Below are positions 34,591-45,709 of a DNA stretch of 64,000 bases, in pieces. Below the pieces are notes generated by a model. The model was not told the origin of the DNA and searched no databases. It saw nothing but the letters and a program-made list of their open reading frames with translations. The stretch covers positions 22,010 to 86,009 of the forward strand of contig NZ_JAKSDZ010000010.1 of assembly GCF_023509475.1 (NCBI RefSeq), given 5' to 3'. Position numbers and translations under genes: made by a program. Within the stretch, counting starts at the first letter, position 1. Each line of letters opens with the position of its first letter. This DNA comes from Aestuariirhabdus haliotis (GTDB lineage: Bacteria; Pseudomonadota; Gammaproteobacteria; Pseudomonadales; Aestuariirhabdaceae).

Positions 34591-35165
34591 ATGTTTCCAG
34601 GCAGTTGTGGCTTTTAGCGGGTGGAAACGGCGCCGGAAAGAGCACCTTTTACCGAACCCGCCTGGAGCCTCTAGGAATACCCTTTGTTAACGCAGATCTT
34701 ATTGCTCGTGAGCTCTATCCTGATACCCCTGAAATTCATAGCTATGAAGCCGCAATGGTGGCGGAGGAAAAGCGTATGGGCTTGCTGGAAGAGGGGAGGA
34801 GCTTCTGTTTTGAGACCGTCTTCTCGCACCCATCTAAAATAGATTTCGTTGCCCGCGCCAAGGCGCTAGGGTATCAAATCATACTGGTTTTTATTCATTT
34901 GGAGTCTTCGTCGCTAAATCAGGCGCGTGTCTCTCAGCGCGTTGAGGAAGGCGGGCATAATGTGCCTACCGATAAAATTCAGCAAAGGATTCCCAGGTTG
35001 CTGGCCAATATCAAGGTGGCTATTCCGCTGTGTGATCAGGTGAGATTGCTGGATAACTCCAGATTGGATGATCCGTTTAGAGTTGTGGCAACGTTGCGTA
35101 GAGGGTGTCTGGAAGTTGAGCGGGGGCCTTTAATTGGTTGGGTGGAAGACCTGCTTGTTAATTAG
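34587..35165 (+). CDS. Zeta-toxin-like kinase
   Basis: A 192-residue P-loop kinase of the zeta toxin family. Walker A GGNGAGKST is at residues 12-20, and 'FVNADLIARELYPD' places the catalytic-type Asp at D37. 'FETVFSHPSKIDFV' and the lid arginine region RVSQRVEEGGHNVPTDKIQQR match the family. Studied zeta toxins phosphorylate UDP-N-acetylglucosamine, so activity would block cell-wall and also the neighbouring sugar-nucleotide pathways; the substrate of this branch is unproven. The only in-frame start at the junction is a TTG inside TTGA, overlapping the antitoxin stop. Confidence 0.85.
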   Translation: MNVSRQLWLLAGGNGAGKSTFYRTRLEPLGIPFVNADLIARELYPDTPEIHSYEAAMVAEEKRMGLLEEGRSFCFETVFSHPSKIDFVARAKALGYQIILVFIHLESSSLNQARVSQRVEEGGHNVPTDKIQQRIPRLLANIKVAIPLCDQVRLLDNSRLDDPFRVVATLRRGCLEVERGPLIGWVEDLLVN

Positions 35166-35226
35166 CGCTGGGTGTTTGATGTGTGTCGAATAAGGTCTAA
35201 CTCAGCTATTCGCTACAGCAACAATT

Positions 35227-35235
35227 TGTTATAAT
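35227..35235 (+). promoter_or_regulatory. Extended -10 promoter of the polysaccharide locus
   Basis: TGT-TATAAT at 35227-35235 is a perfect extended -10 element (TG, one base, consensus hexamer). A start near 35242 would leave an 89-base leader before tviB. No good -35 is present, which extended -10 promoters do not need. No JUMPstart/ops element was found in the leader. Confidence 0.6.
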
Positions 35236-35330
35236 TCTTTGTTTTTTTGGTCGTTAGTGCTTTCGTGCTAACTTTGGTTTGCGGTCTTTTTAACTGCTTG
35301 TATTAATTAGGTTAATTGTAAGGGGTTACC

Positions 35331-37588
<2,258 letters not shown>

Positions 37589-37589
37589 C

Positions 37590-38168
37590 GTGACGGTTAG
37601 AATTCATCCCAGTGCGATTGTTGATAAGGGTGCTCGTATTGGGGATAACTCTCAAATTTGGCATTTTGTGCACGTCTGTTCCGGGGCGGTAATTGGCACG
37701 AACTGTTCTCTGGGACAAAATGTTTTTGTTGGCAATCGGGTGGTCATTGGAAACAATGTCAAGATTCAAAACAACGTATCGGTTTACGATAATGTCACCA
37801 TCGAAGACGATGTGTTTTGTGGTCCTAGCATGGTATTCACCAACGTGTATAACCCACGATCAGCTGTATCCCGAAAAAATGAATATCGAGATACCTTTAT
37901 CGGACAAGGCGCAACCCTCGGTGCGAACTGCACAATCGTGTGCGGCTCCAACATAGGGTGTTACGCTTTCGTGGGTGCGGGTGCGGTGATCAACAAGGAT
38001 GTGCCGGATTATGCTCTGATGGTTGGGGTGCCAGCGAAACAGATTGGCTGGATGAGTGAGTACGGAGAACGATTGGATCTACCTTTTGAGGGAAGAGCAA
38101 ATGCAATTTGTCCGTATACAGATGCTGAATACCAACTTAATGGTGGGCAGGTAAAACGAATAAGGTAA
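37590..38168 (+). CDS. wbpD: WbpD-like N-acetyltransferase (left-handed beta helix)
   Basis: A 192-residue hexapeptide-repeat acetyltransferase, starting at GTG 1 bp after wbpB. It is predicted to acetylate the 3-amino group of UDP-GlcNAc3NA. Repeats ([34 protein letters not shown]) span about residues 15-75 and 105-145. Length equals WbpD (191). A 200-bp gap with no visible feature follows before wbpE. Confidence 0.9.
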   Translation: MTVRIHPSAIVDKGARIGDNSQIWHFVHVCSGAVIGTNCSLGQNVFVGNRVVIGNNVKIQNNVSVYDNVTIEDDVFCGPSMVFTNVYNPRSAVSRKNEYRDTFIGQGATLGANCTIVCGSNIGCYAFVGAGAVINKDVPDYALMVGVPAKQIGWMSEYGERLDLPFEGRANAICPYTDAEYQLNGGQVKRIR

Positions 38169-38368
38169 TCGATGGTTGATCCATGGTGGTGAAGGTCGTC
38201 GGCTATACATGAGATGTAACAAAGGTATCAGGATGGCTGGTTATTCAGTGTTGAAAATACTGTTAATGATAAAAATAATAGACTTGATAATGAATAGTTT
38301 TTTACAGGTGATCTTGATTAGGTTTGAGTATTTATACGACTAAGTAAAGACTAAATTGGAGATGATAG

Positions 38369-39535
38369 ATGCTTCCTCTTATTGATTTAAAAAAGCAGTA
38401 TCAGCGTATTGAATCGCGTATTAAGGAAGAAGTAATACGCGTGTTGGATAGTGGTCAATATGTCATGGGACCAAAAGTTCAAGCATTGGAAGAGCGGTTG
38501 GCGCAATACGTAGGTGCAAAGCATTGCATTTCATGTGCATCAGGTACAGACGCGCTGTTTATGTCTCTCATTGCTAAAGGTGTTGGAAAAGGGGATCTAA
38601 TAATAACAACACCCTTTACTTTTTTTGCTACAGCTGAAGTGATTGCCTTGACTGGGGCGGTTCCTGTTTTTGTGGATGTTGAAAAAGATACGTTTAATAT
38701 TTCTATAGAATCTTTGAAGCTTGCCATTAGGGCAATAAAAGAAAATGATTCATCAATCTACCCCTTACCAGATAAGGCCTTACGCGAAAATGCCAAGTTA
38801 AAGGGGATTATTGCCGTTGACCTTTTCGGCCTTCCAGCTGAGTACGATGCAATTAATGAAATTGCTGAACTAGAAGGCTTGTTTGTTATAGAAGATGCAG
38901 CTCAGAGTTTTGGGGCTAGCTATCGGGACAAGAAGGCTGGTTCGCTGGCTGAGATTGCGTGTACTTCTTTCTTTCCTGCAAAACCGTTAGGTGCGTACGG
39001 AGATGGTGGAGCCATATTTTGTGACGATGATGAGCTTGCTGAAACCTTGCGCTCAGTTCGCGTGCATGGGCAAGGATCGAATAAATATGAAAATGTGCGC
39101 TTGGGCGTAACAGGGCGCCTGGATGCTATTCAGGCAGCCGTATTGGCTGTGAAACTGGATATATTTGACGATGAGTTTGAGAATCGACAAAGAGTCGCAA
39201 ACTACTACTCTAATGGGTTGAAAGAGTCTGGGTTTATCGTGCCAGTGATTCCGGGTGGGTGTAAAAGCGCCTGGGCTCAGTATACGATTATCGCCAGTAA
39301 TAATGATGTTAGGAAGCAATCAGTAGATAGGCTTAATAAAGCAAAAATAGGTAACTCGGTTTATTATCCTATTGCTTTGCATGATCAAAAAGCATTCAGT
39401 TATCTAGGATATAAATCCTTAGACTTTCCTGTTTCAATCTTTTTATCTGAGCGAGTATTTAGCGTTCCAATGCACCCGTATTTGGAAGTTGCAGAAATGG
39501 AGCAAGTTATAGAAGTGCTTCAGGAGGGCAATTAA
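38369..39535 (+). CDS. wbpE: WbpE-like 3-aminotransferase
   Basis: A 388-residue PLP-dependent enzyme of the DegT/DnrJ/EryC1 family that aminates the 3-keto sugar from WbpB using glutamate. 'MLPLIDLKKQYQRIESRI' and 'GQYVMGPKVQALEERLA' are the WbpE opening. The PLP lysine lies in FFPAKPLGAYGDGGAIF (about residue 185-201). Length is slightly above WbpE's 359. It lies 2 bp before the second WbpD-like gene. Confidence 0.9.
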   Translation: MLPLIDLKKQYQRIESRIKEEVIRVLDSGQYVMGPKVQALEERLAQYVGAKHCISCASGTDALFMSLIAKGVGKGDLIITTPFTFFATAEVIALTGAVPVFVDVEKDTFNISIESLKLAIRAIKENDSSIYPLPDKALRENAKLKGIIAVDLFGLPAEYDAINEIAELEGLFVIEDAAQSFGASYRDKKAGSLAEIACTSFFPAKPLGAYGDGGAIFCDDDELAETLRSVRVHGQGSNKYENVRLGVTGRLDAIQAAVLAVKLDIFDDEFENRQRVANYYSNGLKESGFIVPVIPGGCKSAWAQYTIIASNNDVRKQSVDRLNKAKIGNSVYYPIALHDQKAFSYLGYKSLDFPVSIFLSERVFSVPMHPYLEVAEMEQVIEVLQEGN

Positions 39536-39537
39536 TT

Positions 39538-40038
39538 ATGACTGAATCATCTTTTGTGCATGCTACCGCTGAAGTTAACGATAATGCGACTGTCGGTGAA
39601 GGTACAAAAATTTGGAATAACGTCCAAGTTAGAGAGGGAAGCTCTATTGGCGCAGGCTGCATTTTGTCCAAAGATGTGTACATCGATACTCACGTAAAAA
39701 TAGGGAGTCGATGCAAAGTCCAAAATTCAGTCTCTGTCTATCAAGGGGTCACGATTGAGGATGATGTGTTTGTTGGGCCTAATGTATCCTTTACTAATGA
39801 CAAGGTGCCAAGAGCATTTAATGATAATTGGAGTATCACCGAGACTCTAATTAAATGTGGCGCTAGTCTAGGTGCTAATTCTACAATTGTCTGTGGAGTT
39901 GTGATTGGCGAGTATGCAATGGTTGCGGCAGGTTCGGTTGTGACTAAAGATGTTGAATCATTTACGCTTGTTATGGGTAATCCCGCACGAGTGGTTTCGC
40001 GAATTGATAGAGACGGCAAAAAAATTATTGAAGGGTGA
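39538..40038 (+). CDS. Second WbpD/WlbB-like N-acetyltransferase
   Basis: A 166-residue left-handed beta-helix acyltransferase, paralogous to the gene at 37590 (both share the '[16 protein letters not shown]', [22 protein letters not shown] pattern). A GGAGG ribosome site precedes the ATG. It follows wbpE by 2 bp. Two such genes in one locus suggest two different 3-amino sugars, or one for the uronic acid and one for the neutral sugar made by the following genes. Confidence 0.87.
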   Translation: MTESSFVHATAEVNDNATVGEGTKIWNNVQVREGSSIGAGCILSKDVYIDTHVKIGSRCKVQNSVSVYQGVTIEDDVFVGPNVSFTNDKVPRAFNDNWSITETLIKCGASLGANSTIVCGVVIGEYAMVAAGSVVTKDVESFTLVMGNPARVVSRIDRDGKKIIEG

Positions 40039-40048
40039 GATTAAAACA

Positions 40049-40996
40049 ATGACCGTAAAAATTGCACTGTTGGGTGTTGGCAATATGGGCAGAAATCATC
40101 TTCGTGTTCTCAGTATTCTGAAGGATGTTGAAGTGACCTGCATCTTCGATTTTAATGAGGCAGAACTTAAGAGTTTATCGAAAGAGTATTCTGTCCCCTA
40201 TACCATGGATGCAAGAAAAGCTATTTCTGGTGTTGATGCCGTAGTGATTGTGACGCCAACGAATACTCATTTTGACTACTTTAATTTGTGTGTGGGTAAA
40301 GTAAAAAATATATTCATTGAAAAGCCTTTAGCGACAACGTTAGAAAAAGCTTTAGAGATAAAGGCTTTAGCTAAACAGCATGGAACCTTTGTTCAATGCG
40401 GCTTTATAGAGCGTTTTAATCCTGTTGTAGTGGAACTAAAAAATGTCGTTGATCACGAGAAGGTTATTAACGCAGACTTTACTCGAACCAATCGTTTAAG
40501 TAGTCGTATTACTGATGTTGATGTTGTACTTGATCTTATGATTCACGATATTGACCTGGCTCTTTACTTAAATGGGCCTGTGAAAAGTGTGGTGGCGCAT
40601 GGTACTAAAGAAAATAAGTTAGTTGCATTTTCATCTGCGTTACTCTGTCACGAAAATGGATCATTATCTCGTATTTTGGCGAGTCGTATGACAGAGAAAA
40701 AAATACGTAGTATTCATGTGACTACTGATAATTCATATATTGACGCTGAATTGGTAAGAAAAGAACTAGTCGTTCACAGGCAATCAACAGCTACACAGGA
40801 GGTGGGAAAGCCCTATATGGTGTCTTCATTGGAGCAACAATTGGTCGTAAAGCCTCAAGAAGCATTATTGATGGAGCACCAATCATTTATAGCGGCCTGT
40901 CAAGGACGGGTTAGTGAAGATCTTCCGGGGATAGAGAGTGGGGTAGAGTCATTGCGAATAAGTGAACTGATTTTGGAGCAAATTCATAATGCTTAG
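40049..40996 (+). CDS. Gfo/Idh/MocA-family sugar oxidoreductase (second copy)
   Basis: A 315-residue NAD(P)-dependent oxidoreductase. I chose the ATG at 40049 because 'MTVKIALLGVGNMGRNHLRVL' is the clean Rossmann start; a longer frame overlaps the previous gene by about 90 bp. The catalytic lysine motif is IEKPLATTLEKAL. It differs clearly from the WbpB gene and resembles enzymes that oxidise the 3-OH of a UDP-N-acetylhexosamine (GnnA-like). Substrate not proven. It overlaps the next gene by 8 bp. Confidence 0.85.
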   Translation: MTVKIALLGVGNMGRNHLRVLSILKDVEVTCIFDFNEAELKSLSKEYSVPYTMDARKAISGVDAVVIVTPTNTHFDYFNLCVGKVKNIFIEKPLATTLEKALEIKALAKQHGTFVQCGFIERFNPVVVELKNVVDHEKVINADFTRTNRLSSRITDVDVVLDLMIHDIDLALYLNGPVKSVVAHGTKENKLVAFSSALLCHENGSLSRILASRMTEKKIRSIHVTTDNSYIDAELVRKELVVHRQSTATQEVGKPYMVSSLEQQLVVKPQEALLMEHQSFIAACQGRVSEDLPGIESGVESLRISELILEQIHNA

Positions 40997-41960
40997 AGAT
41001 CAATGTTCAGGAAAAACTGTTTTGATTACTGGCGGTGCTGGGTTTATAGGAAGCCATCTTGCGGATCGCTTATTGAATGACGGGGCTAAACAAGTTGTTA
41101 TTGTTGATAATCTTTTTTTAGGCTCAGAAAAAAATATAGAAAGTGCTGTTGGTAAGGGTGCGGTTTTTTATAATGAAGATATAGAATACGCAGCTAGTCT
41201 GGATTATATTTTTGAACGCCACAGTATCGATATAGTATTTAATCTGGCAACAAAGGCTCTTAATTATTCATTTATTAATCCTGGTAATGCGTTCACGACA
41301 AACGTGGCAGGTGTTATTAATCTATTAGAATTGCAGCGTAAGGGGAAATTTAAAACGCTGTGCCATTTTTCAACATCGGAAGTGTACGGGACGGCAGTCT
41401 ACGAACCGATGGACGAAGCACACCCCAAAGCACCGACAACTACCTATGCGGCTGGTAAAGCGGCAGCGGATCTGGCTGTTGAAAGTTATGTCAATATGTT
41501 CAATATCGATGCTTTCATAGTACGACCTTTTAATAACTACGGGCCACGGCAAAATTATAAAGGATTACTAGCGGGTATCATTCCGATTACTGCTTGGCGA
41601 ATCCATAATGGTGTAAGTCCTGAACTTCATGGGGAAGGTGAGCAAAGTCGCGATTTTATCTTTGTACACGATACCGTTGACGCTGTAATTAAGTTATTTC
41701 GAGTATTACCAGCAGGTGAGAGTGTCAATATATCTACTGATAACTGCTGCACAATCAAAGATTTGCTGGACAGAGTAATCATTTATTATGGTTATAAAGG
41801 CCCTATTCTAAAGAAGAAAGCCCGCGGTGCGGATGTCTTGACGCATAATGCAAGTAATCAAAAAGTTAAATCCTTAATCGAGTATGATCTGACGTCTTTT
41901 GATGATGGGCTGGCTAAAACGCTGGACTGGTATCGTTCAGAATTTAACGTGGGTAAATAG
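40989..41960 (+). CDS. NAD-dependent sugar epimerase/4,6-dehydratase (LegB-like)
   Basis: A 323-residue extended short-chain dehydrogenase. The Rossmann motif TGGAGFIGSH is near residues 14-23; the catalytic Tyr-x3-Lys is in TYAAGKAAAD; the 'STSEVYGTAVYEPMDEAHP' and RPFNNYGPRQ segments resemble LegB-type UDP-GlcNAc 4,6-dehydratases and dTDP-glucose 4,6-dehydratases. A 4-keto-6-deoxy product would be the substrate of the aminotransferase gene that follows directly. A plain 4-epimerase is the main alternative. Confidence 0.85.
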   Translation: MLRDQCSGKTVLITGGAGFIGSHLADRLLNDGAKQVVIVDNLFLGSEKNIESAVGKGAVFYNEDIEYAASLDYIFERHSIDIVFNLATKALNYSFINPGNAFTTNVAGVINLLELQRKGKFKTLCHFSTSEVYGTAVYEPMDEAHPKAPTTTYAAGKAAADLAVESYVNMFNIDAFIVRPFNNYGPRQNYKGLLAGIIPITAWRIHNGVSPELHGEGEQSRDFIFVHDTVDAVIKLFRVLPAGESVNISTDNCCTIKDLLDRVIIYYGYKGPILKKKARGADVLTHNASNQKVKSLIEYDLTSFDDGLAKTLDWYRSEFNVGK

Positions 41961-43058
41961 ATGAACGATTTTATTAAGTTAATTAAACCTTATATTGCGT
42001 TTGACGAAGTTTCTTCTGAATTGAAGGATATATTCGATTCTGGCCAGTTAACTAAGGGAAAACATGTTGAAAAGTTAGTTGGTAGTCTCAAAGAGTATAC
42101 AGGTGCTAAGCATGCGTTTTTAACCACTTCTGCAACCACAGCTTTAACCCTTTGTTTGAAAGCTCTTGGCATTAAGTCAGGTGATAAAGTTGCTGTGTCT
42201 GATTTTTCATTTCCAGCCACGGCGAATGTGGTTGAAGATCTGGGGGCGACGCCAGTCTTTGTTGATGTTGATAAACTAACGTATAACATGCTCGTTAAAG
42301 ATTTGCGTAAAAAGCTGGATTCTTCGGTTAAGGCTGTTATTTTTGTTGATGCACTTGGTAATCCCAGTGGGTTAATTGAGATTAAGGAGGTTTGTCAGGA
42401 ATTTGGTATACCTCTCGTAGAAGATGCTGCATGCGGTCTAGGTAGTTCTGTTGATGGTGCTAAGGTTGGTGCAATTGCTGATATGACTTGCTTCAGTTTT
42501 CATCCACGTAAGCTATTAACTACTGGAGAAGGCGGTGCAATCCTTACCAATAGTGATAAATATGCTGAGTGGCTCAGAGTTAAATTAAACCATGGTGCAT
42601 CCGGAATTAAAGGTAAGGGTATGAATTTTGTGGATTTCGGATACAACTACCGAATGAGTGAAATTCAAGCGTTATTAGGTTGGAAGCAAATTATGAAGCT
42701 AGACTCGATTGTTGTAAGCCGAAATGCAATAGCTTCTGAATATGAAAAACTGTTGGGGCCTCTAGGCTTCAAGCGACAAGCATGTGCTGAGGGTGTGTAC
42801 CATAATATACAGTCCCTTGTTTTTACAGTGCCGGATGACGGCAGTCGTGATCAAGTCATTGATGCCCTTTCGGAGCAAATGATTGAATCGACACTTGGTA
42901 CCTACTGCTTGAGCGCAACAACATATTACAAGAAGCGTTATGGGATGGTTCAGTCCAATGCGCTATGGTTGGAAAACAATACAATTACTTTACCCTGTTA
43001 TGAAGGGGTTGTTGTGAAGCGGGTTGTTAGTGTTATTCGGGATTTTTCTTCGAGCTGA
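41961..43058 (+). CDS. DegT/DnrJ/EryC1 sugar aminotransferase
   Basis: A 365-residue PLP enzyme starting immediately after the previous stop. The PLP region VEDAACGLGSSVDGAKVGAI and the lysine in 'CFSFHPRKLLTTGEGGAI' are conserved. It differs from WbpE and is probably the 4-aminotransferase acting on the keto sugar from the gene at 40989. A 220-bp AT-rich gap without features follows. Confidence 0.9.
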   Translation: MNDFIKLIKPYIAFDEVSSELKDIFDSGQLTKGKHVEKLVGSLKEYTGAKHAFLTTSATTALTLCLKALGIKSGDKVAVSDFSFPATANVVEDLGATPVFVDVDKLTYNMLVKDLRKKLDSSVKAVIFVDALGNPSGLIEIKEVCQEFGIPLVEDAACGLGSSVDGAKVGAIADMTCFSFHPRKLLTTGEGGAILTNSDKYAEWLRVKLNHGASGIKGKGMNFVDFGYNYRMSEIQALLGWKQIMKLDSIVVSRNAIASEYEKLLGPLGFKRQACAEGVYHNIQSLVFTVPDDGSRDQVIDALSEQMIESTLGTYCLSATTYYKKRYGMVQSNALWLENNTITLPCYEGVVVKRVVSVIRDFSSS

Positions 43059-43278
43059 CTTGCTTTCAATACTGTTGTTATCTGATAAAAATAACTCGAT
43101 TTTAACTGTGTTGCGATAATGATATTGTTGTTTTTTGAAATTGTATGTCTGTGCTTTTTTAGGTCGATGATATCGTAGCTTTCCGACTTCATCATATCCA
43201 GTTTCGAGATTTTATTTAGCATTAAGATTGTATTTTATTACTTTTAGTAATATGTGGCATCGTGGCAGAGGTCTAATT

Positions 43279-43920
43279 GTGAAAAAAGTTGTGATATTGG
43301 GCGGGTATGGTGATGGTCTGGTTGCAATACAGATTGTTAAAGATATGTTCAAATCTGGTTCGAATATTGAGGTGATAGGATTTCTTAATGATAGTCTGGA
43401 TGTTGGGGAGGAGATCAGTGGCTTGCCAGTCTTAGGTGGGACAGATTCCTGGAAAAAATTGAGTGACGATGTGATGTTTCATGTTTGTTTGCATAAGGTA
43501 GGGCAGATGGAAGTACGAAGCACATTGATGGAATCGTTTCACATTCCTGATGAAAGGTTGTGTAGCATTGTGCACCCTTCCGCCGTGATTGCAGATGATG
43601 TGATCTTGGGCGCTGGAGTTTTGATAGCGTCGTGTGTGACAGTGCAACCCGCTAGTGCTATTGGGAAATGCTCAACTATCAGGGCGGGAGCTAATGTAGG
43701 TCATGATGTGAATATTGGTGATTACTGCTATTTAGGGCCAAACGCAACCTTATGCGGCCGTTCAACCCTTGATGAGGGTGCACATGTTGGTCCTGGTTCT
43801 GTTGTTGTTGATCAAATCAAAGTAGGCAAGTTTTCTGTGATAGGTGCCGGTTCTGTTGCTTTGAGGAATGCAGAGATGTGTAGTGTCTGGATGGGTAGCC
43901 CTGCAAGGCGAGTTAAATAA
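43279..43920 (+). CDS. NeuD/PglD-like N- or O-acyltransferase
   Basis: A 213-residue protein starting at GTG with an AGAGGT ribosome site. The N-terminal half is a nucleotide-sugar-binding Rossmann-like domain (VKKVVILGGYGDGL) and the C-terminal half is a left-handed beta helix (IHPSAVIADDVILGAG and GHDVNIGDYCYLGPNATL, with the catalytic-type His in the latter). PglD and NeuD relatives acylate amino or hydroxy groups of sugars. Here it lies next to a KAS III and a dedicated acyl carrier, so the donor may be acyl-ACP instead of acetyl-CoA. Confidence 0.88.
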   Translation: MKKVVILGGYGDGLVAIQIVKDMFKSGSNIEVIGFLNDSLDVGEEISGLPVLGGTDSWKKLSDDVMFHVCLHKVGQMEVRSTLMESFHIPDERLCSIVHPSAVIADDVILGAGVLIASCVTVQPASAIGKCSTIRAGANVGHDVNIGDYCYLGPNATLCGRSTLDEGAHVGPGSVVVDQIKVGKFSVIGAGSVALRNAEMCSVWMGSPARRVK

Positions 43921-43962
43921 CAACCTGTGGGTTGTATTGTGGGTTAAAAAGGTTCATCAATT

Positions 43963-44541
43963 ATGTATTTGAAATATAAAGGCGATCGTAATTACGCCCA
44001 TGGTAGCGATATATACAACGTGATGCAGTCACTGGCGGAATCGTCATGTGAAGCTTCATTTATTTCGACTATCTCATTTAGAGCTTTTGCTCGAAATCAG
44101 TGTGCTGTAGTTTTTGATAAACCGGAGCAAGCTTTGATAGCACAAGGAAAGATTTTCCGAGATGGTGTCGAAGAGCAGTTTTGGTTAGTAGAATCTGACA
44201 CTCCCATTACTGAGCGCTATCCTTTTGATGAGGACGCTATAGCCGCACATTCAACAATTATTATTGAAGAACGTCAAATCAGCTTGTCGCAGCGGGGTTT
44301 GTTTAGCCCGATCGAAGAGGTTATAGCGATGACTAAGCTGCTCAACTATCGAATTGAGCCAGATGTTTCCGGAAAATGGGTCTTTGGACAACTCAATGTC
44401 AAAGGGCCATTGCCGAAACATGGAAATCTTGTTATCCGAATGAAATCGTTGCTAAGAGGGCGATTTAGTATTAATGAAATTATCGTAGATGATGAAATTA
44501 TCGGAACCATTCGGTTTATTGTTGGGAGTCCATTGACGTGA
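43963..44541 (+). CDS. Unknown protein of the acyl-ACP module
   Basis: A 192-residue soluble protein that I cannot assign to a family with confidence. Two segments (about 40-95 and 130-190) show strand-rich patterns reminiscent of a hotdog-type fold, e.g. 'KWVFGQLNVKGPLPKHGNLV', but no catalytic motif is clear. It overlaps the KAS III gene by 4 bp (GTGA), so it is translationally coupled to it. A thioesterase, dehydratase or acyl-shaping role is possible and unproven. Confidence 0.7.
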   Translation: MYLKYKGDRNYAHGSDIYNVMQSLAESSCEASFISTISFRAFARNQCAVVFDKPEQALIAQGKIFRDGVEEQFWLVESDTPITERYPFDEDAIAAHSTIIIEERQISLSQRGLFSPIEEVIAMTKLLNYRIEPDVSGKWVFGQLNVKGPLPKHGNLVIRMKSLLRGRFSINEIIVDDEIIGTIRFIVGSPLT

Positions 44542-45476
44542 TAGGGATTAAGGGTGTTGCGAGTTTTCTTCCTGAAAATTGCATTGACAATATAACTCAG
44601 GCTCTCAGGTTTGGGGAGAGTGAAGATTTTATTCAGAAAAAAATCGGCGCTCGAAAGCTTCCTAGAAAAACAGGTGGCGATGATACTTCGGATTTAGTTG
44701 TTTATGCAGTTGAAGCATTATTCAAAAAATATCCAGCTCTTAAGCGAGAAAATATTGATGCTTTAGTCGTAGTTACCCAGAATGGCGATGGTGAGGGGTT
44801 GCCTCATACGGCAGCTATTGCCCAGGAAAAGCTTGGCCTATCTACCAGTGTGGCAGCTTTTGATATTTCATTAGGGTGCTCCGGATATGTCTATGGATTG
44901 TATGTGCTTAAAGGTTTTATGGAAGCTGTAGGTTTTAGAAACGCTGTTTTAGTGACGGCAGATCCTTATTCAAAGGTGATTGACGATGGCGATAGAGTGA
45001 CAGCATTGTTGTTTGGTGATGCGTCAACAGCTACCTGGTTAGGGCTGGATGCTGAATGGGAACTTGGCCCTTCCCATTTTGGTACGGATGGTAGCGGATC
45101 AGATTATTTGCAGGTTAAAGAGCAGCGTTTACAGATGAATGGTCGTCAGGTCTATAACTTTGCTGCTTTGCGTGTTGCACCCCATATTGAGGAGTTACTA
45201 AAAACAGCAAATCTATCTGCAGGTGATATAGATGCGTACTGCTTACATCAAGGAAGTATGGCAATTTTGGAAGCGATAAGTCGACGCTTTCCAGAGATCA
45301 AAGAAAGATTTGTTAAAGATATGTGTCATACGGGGAATACGGTTTCTTCGTCTATCCCTCTTTTGTTAGAAGATCGCTTGGGGCTGGAAGAATGGAATCG
45401 AATTATCATTAGTGGTTTTGGTGTTGGTTTGTCTTGGGCTAGTGCTTTATTGATTAAAAATAGGAGAAAACAGTGA
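44538..45476 (+). CDS. 3-oxoacyl-ACP synthase III family enzyme
   Basis: A 312-residue FabH-like condensing enzyme. The catalytic triad is visible: C114 in SLGCSGYVYG, H237 in YCLHQGS and N267 in HTGNTVS. It starts at a GTG within GTGA, overlapping the previous gene, and ends in GTGA overlapping the ACP gene, so three proteins are coupled. KAS III enzymes in biosynthetic loci start or build short acyl chains on ACP. The chain made here would be delivered to the sugar by the acyltransferase upstream. Confidence 0.93.
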   Translation: MIGIKGVASFLPENCIDNITQALRFGESEDFIQKKIGARKLPRKTGGDDTSDLVVYAVEALFKKYPALKRENIDALVVVTQNGDGEGLPHTAAIAQEKLGLSTSVAAFDISLGCSGYVYGLYVLKGFMEAVGFRNAVLVTADPYSKVIDDGDRVTALLFGDASTATWLGLDAEWELGPSHFGTDGSGSDYLQVKEQRLQMNGRQVYNFAALRVAPHIEELLKTANLSAGDIDAYCLHQGSMAILEAISRRFPEIKERFVKDMCHTGNTVSSSIPLLLEDRLGLEEWNRIIISGFGVGLSWASALLIKNRRKQ

Positions 45477-45694
45477 TAACACCTGAAAATGTTCGTGAGG
45501 CAATGTCGAGAACTGGAGTCAATATAGATATTAGTAAGATTCCTGATGAGGGTAATTTGACTGAACATGGACTGGATAGCTTAGATATCTACGATCTAAT
45601 TTTGGAGATGCAGGAAGTTACTGGGCTGGAAGTGCCTGATGATGATGTAGAAAAATTAAACAGTATCAACAATATTGTAAGTTATTTTTCTTAA
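45473..45694 (+). CDS. Dedicated acyl carrier protein
   Basis: A 73-residue acidic helical protein. The phosphopantetheine serine is S36 in GLDSLDIYDL. The start is GTG inside a GTGA overlap with the KAS III gene. It is not the fatty-acid AcpP (no fab genes nearby, divergent sequence), so it most likely serves only the KAS III and the acyltransferase of this locus. Confidence 0.93.
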   Translation: MITPENVREAMSRTGVNIDISKIPDEGNLTEHGLDSLDIYDLILEMQEVTGLEVPDDDVEKLNSINNIVSYFS

Positions 45695-45709
45695 ACTCGG
45701 AATGATTAA

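Noticed and set aside
35166..35330. JUMPstart/ops antitermination element before the polysaccharide locus
   Set aside because: No GGCGGTAG sequence is present in the leader.
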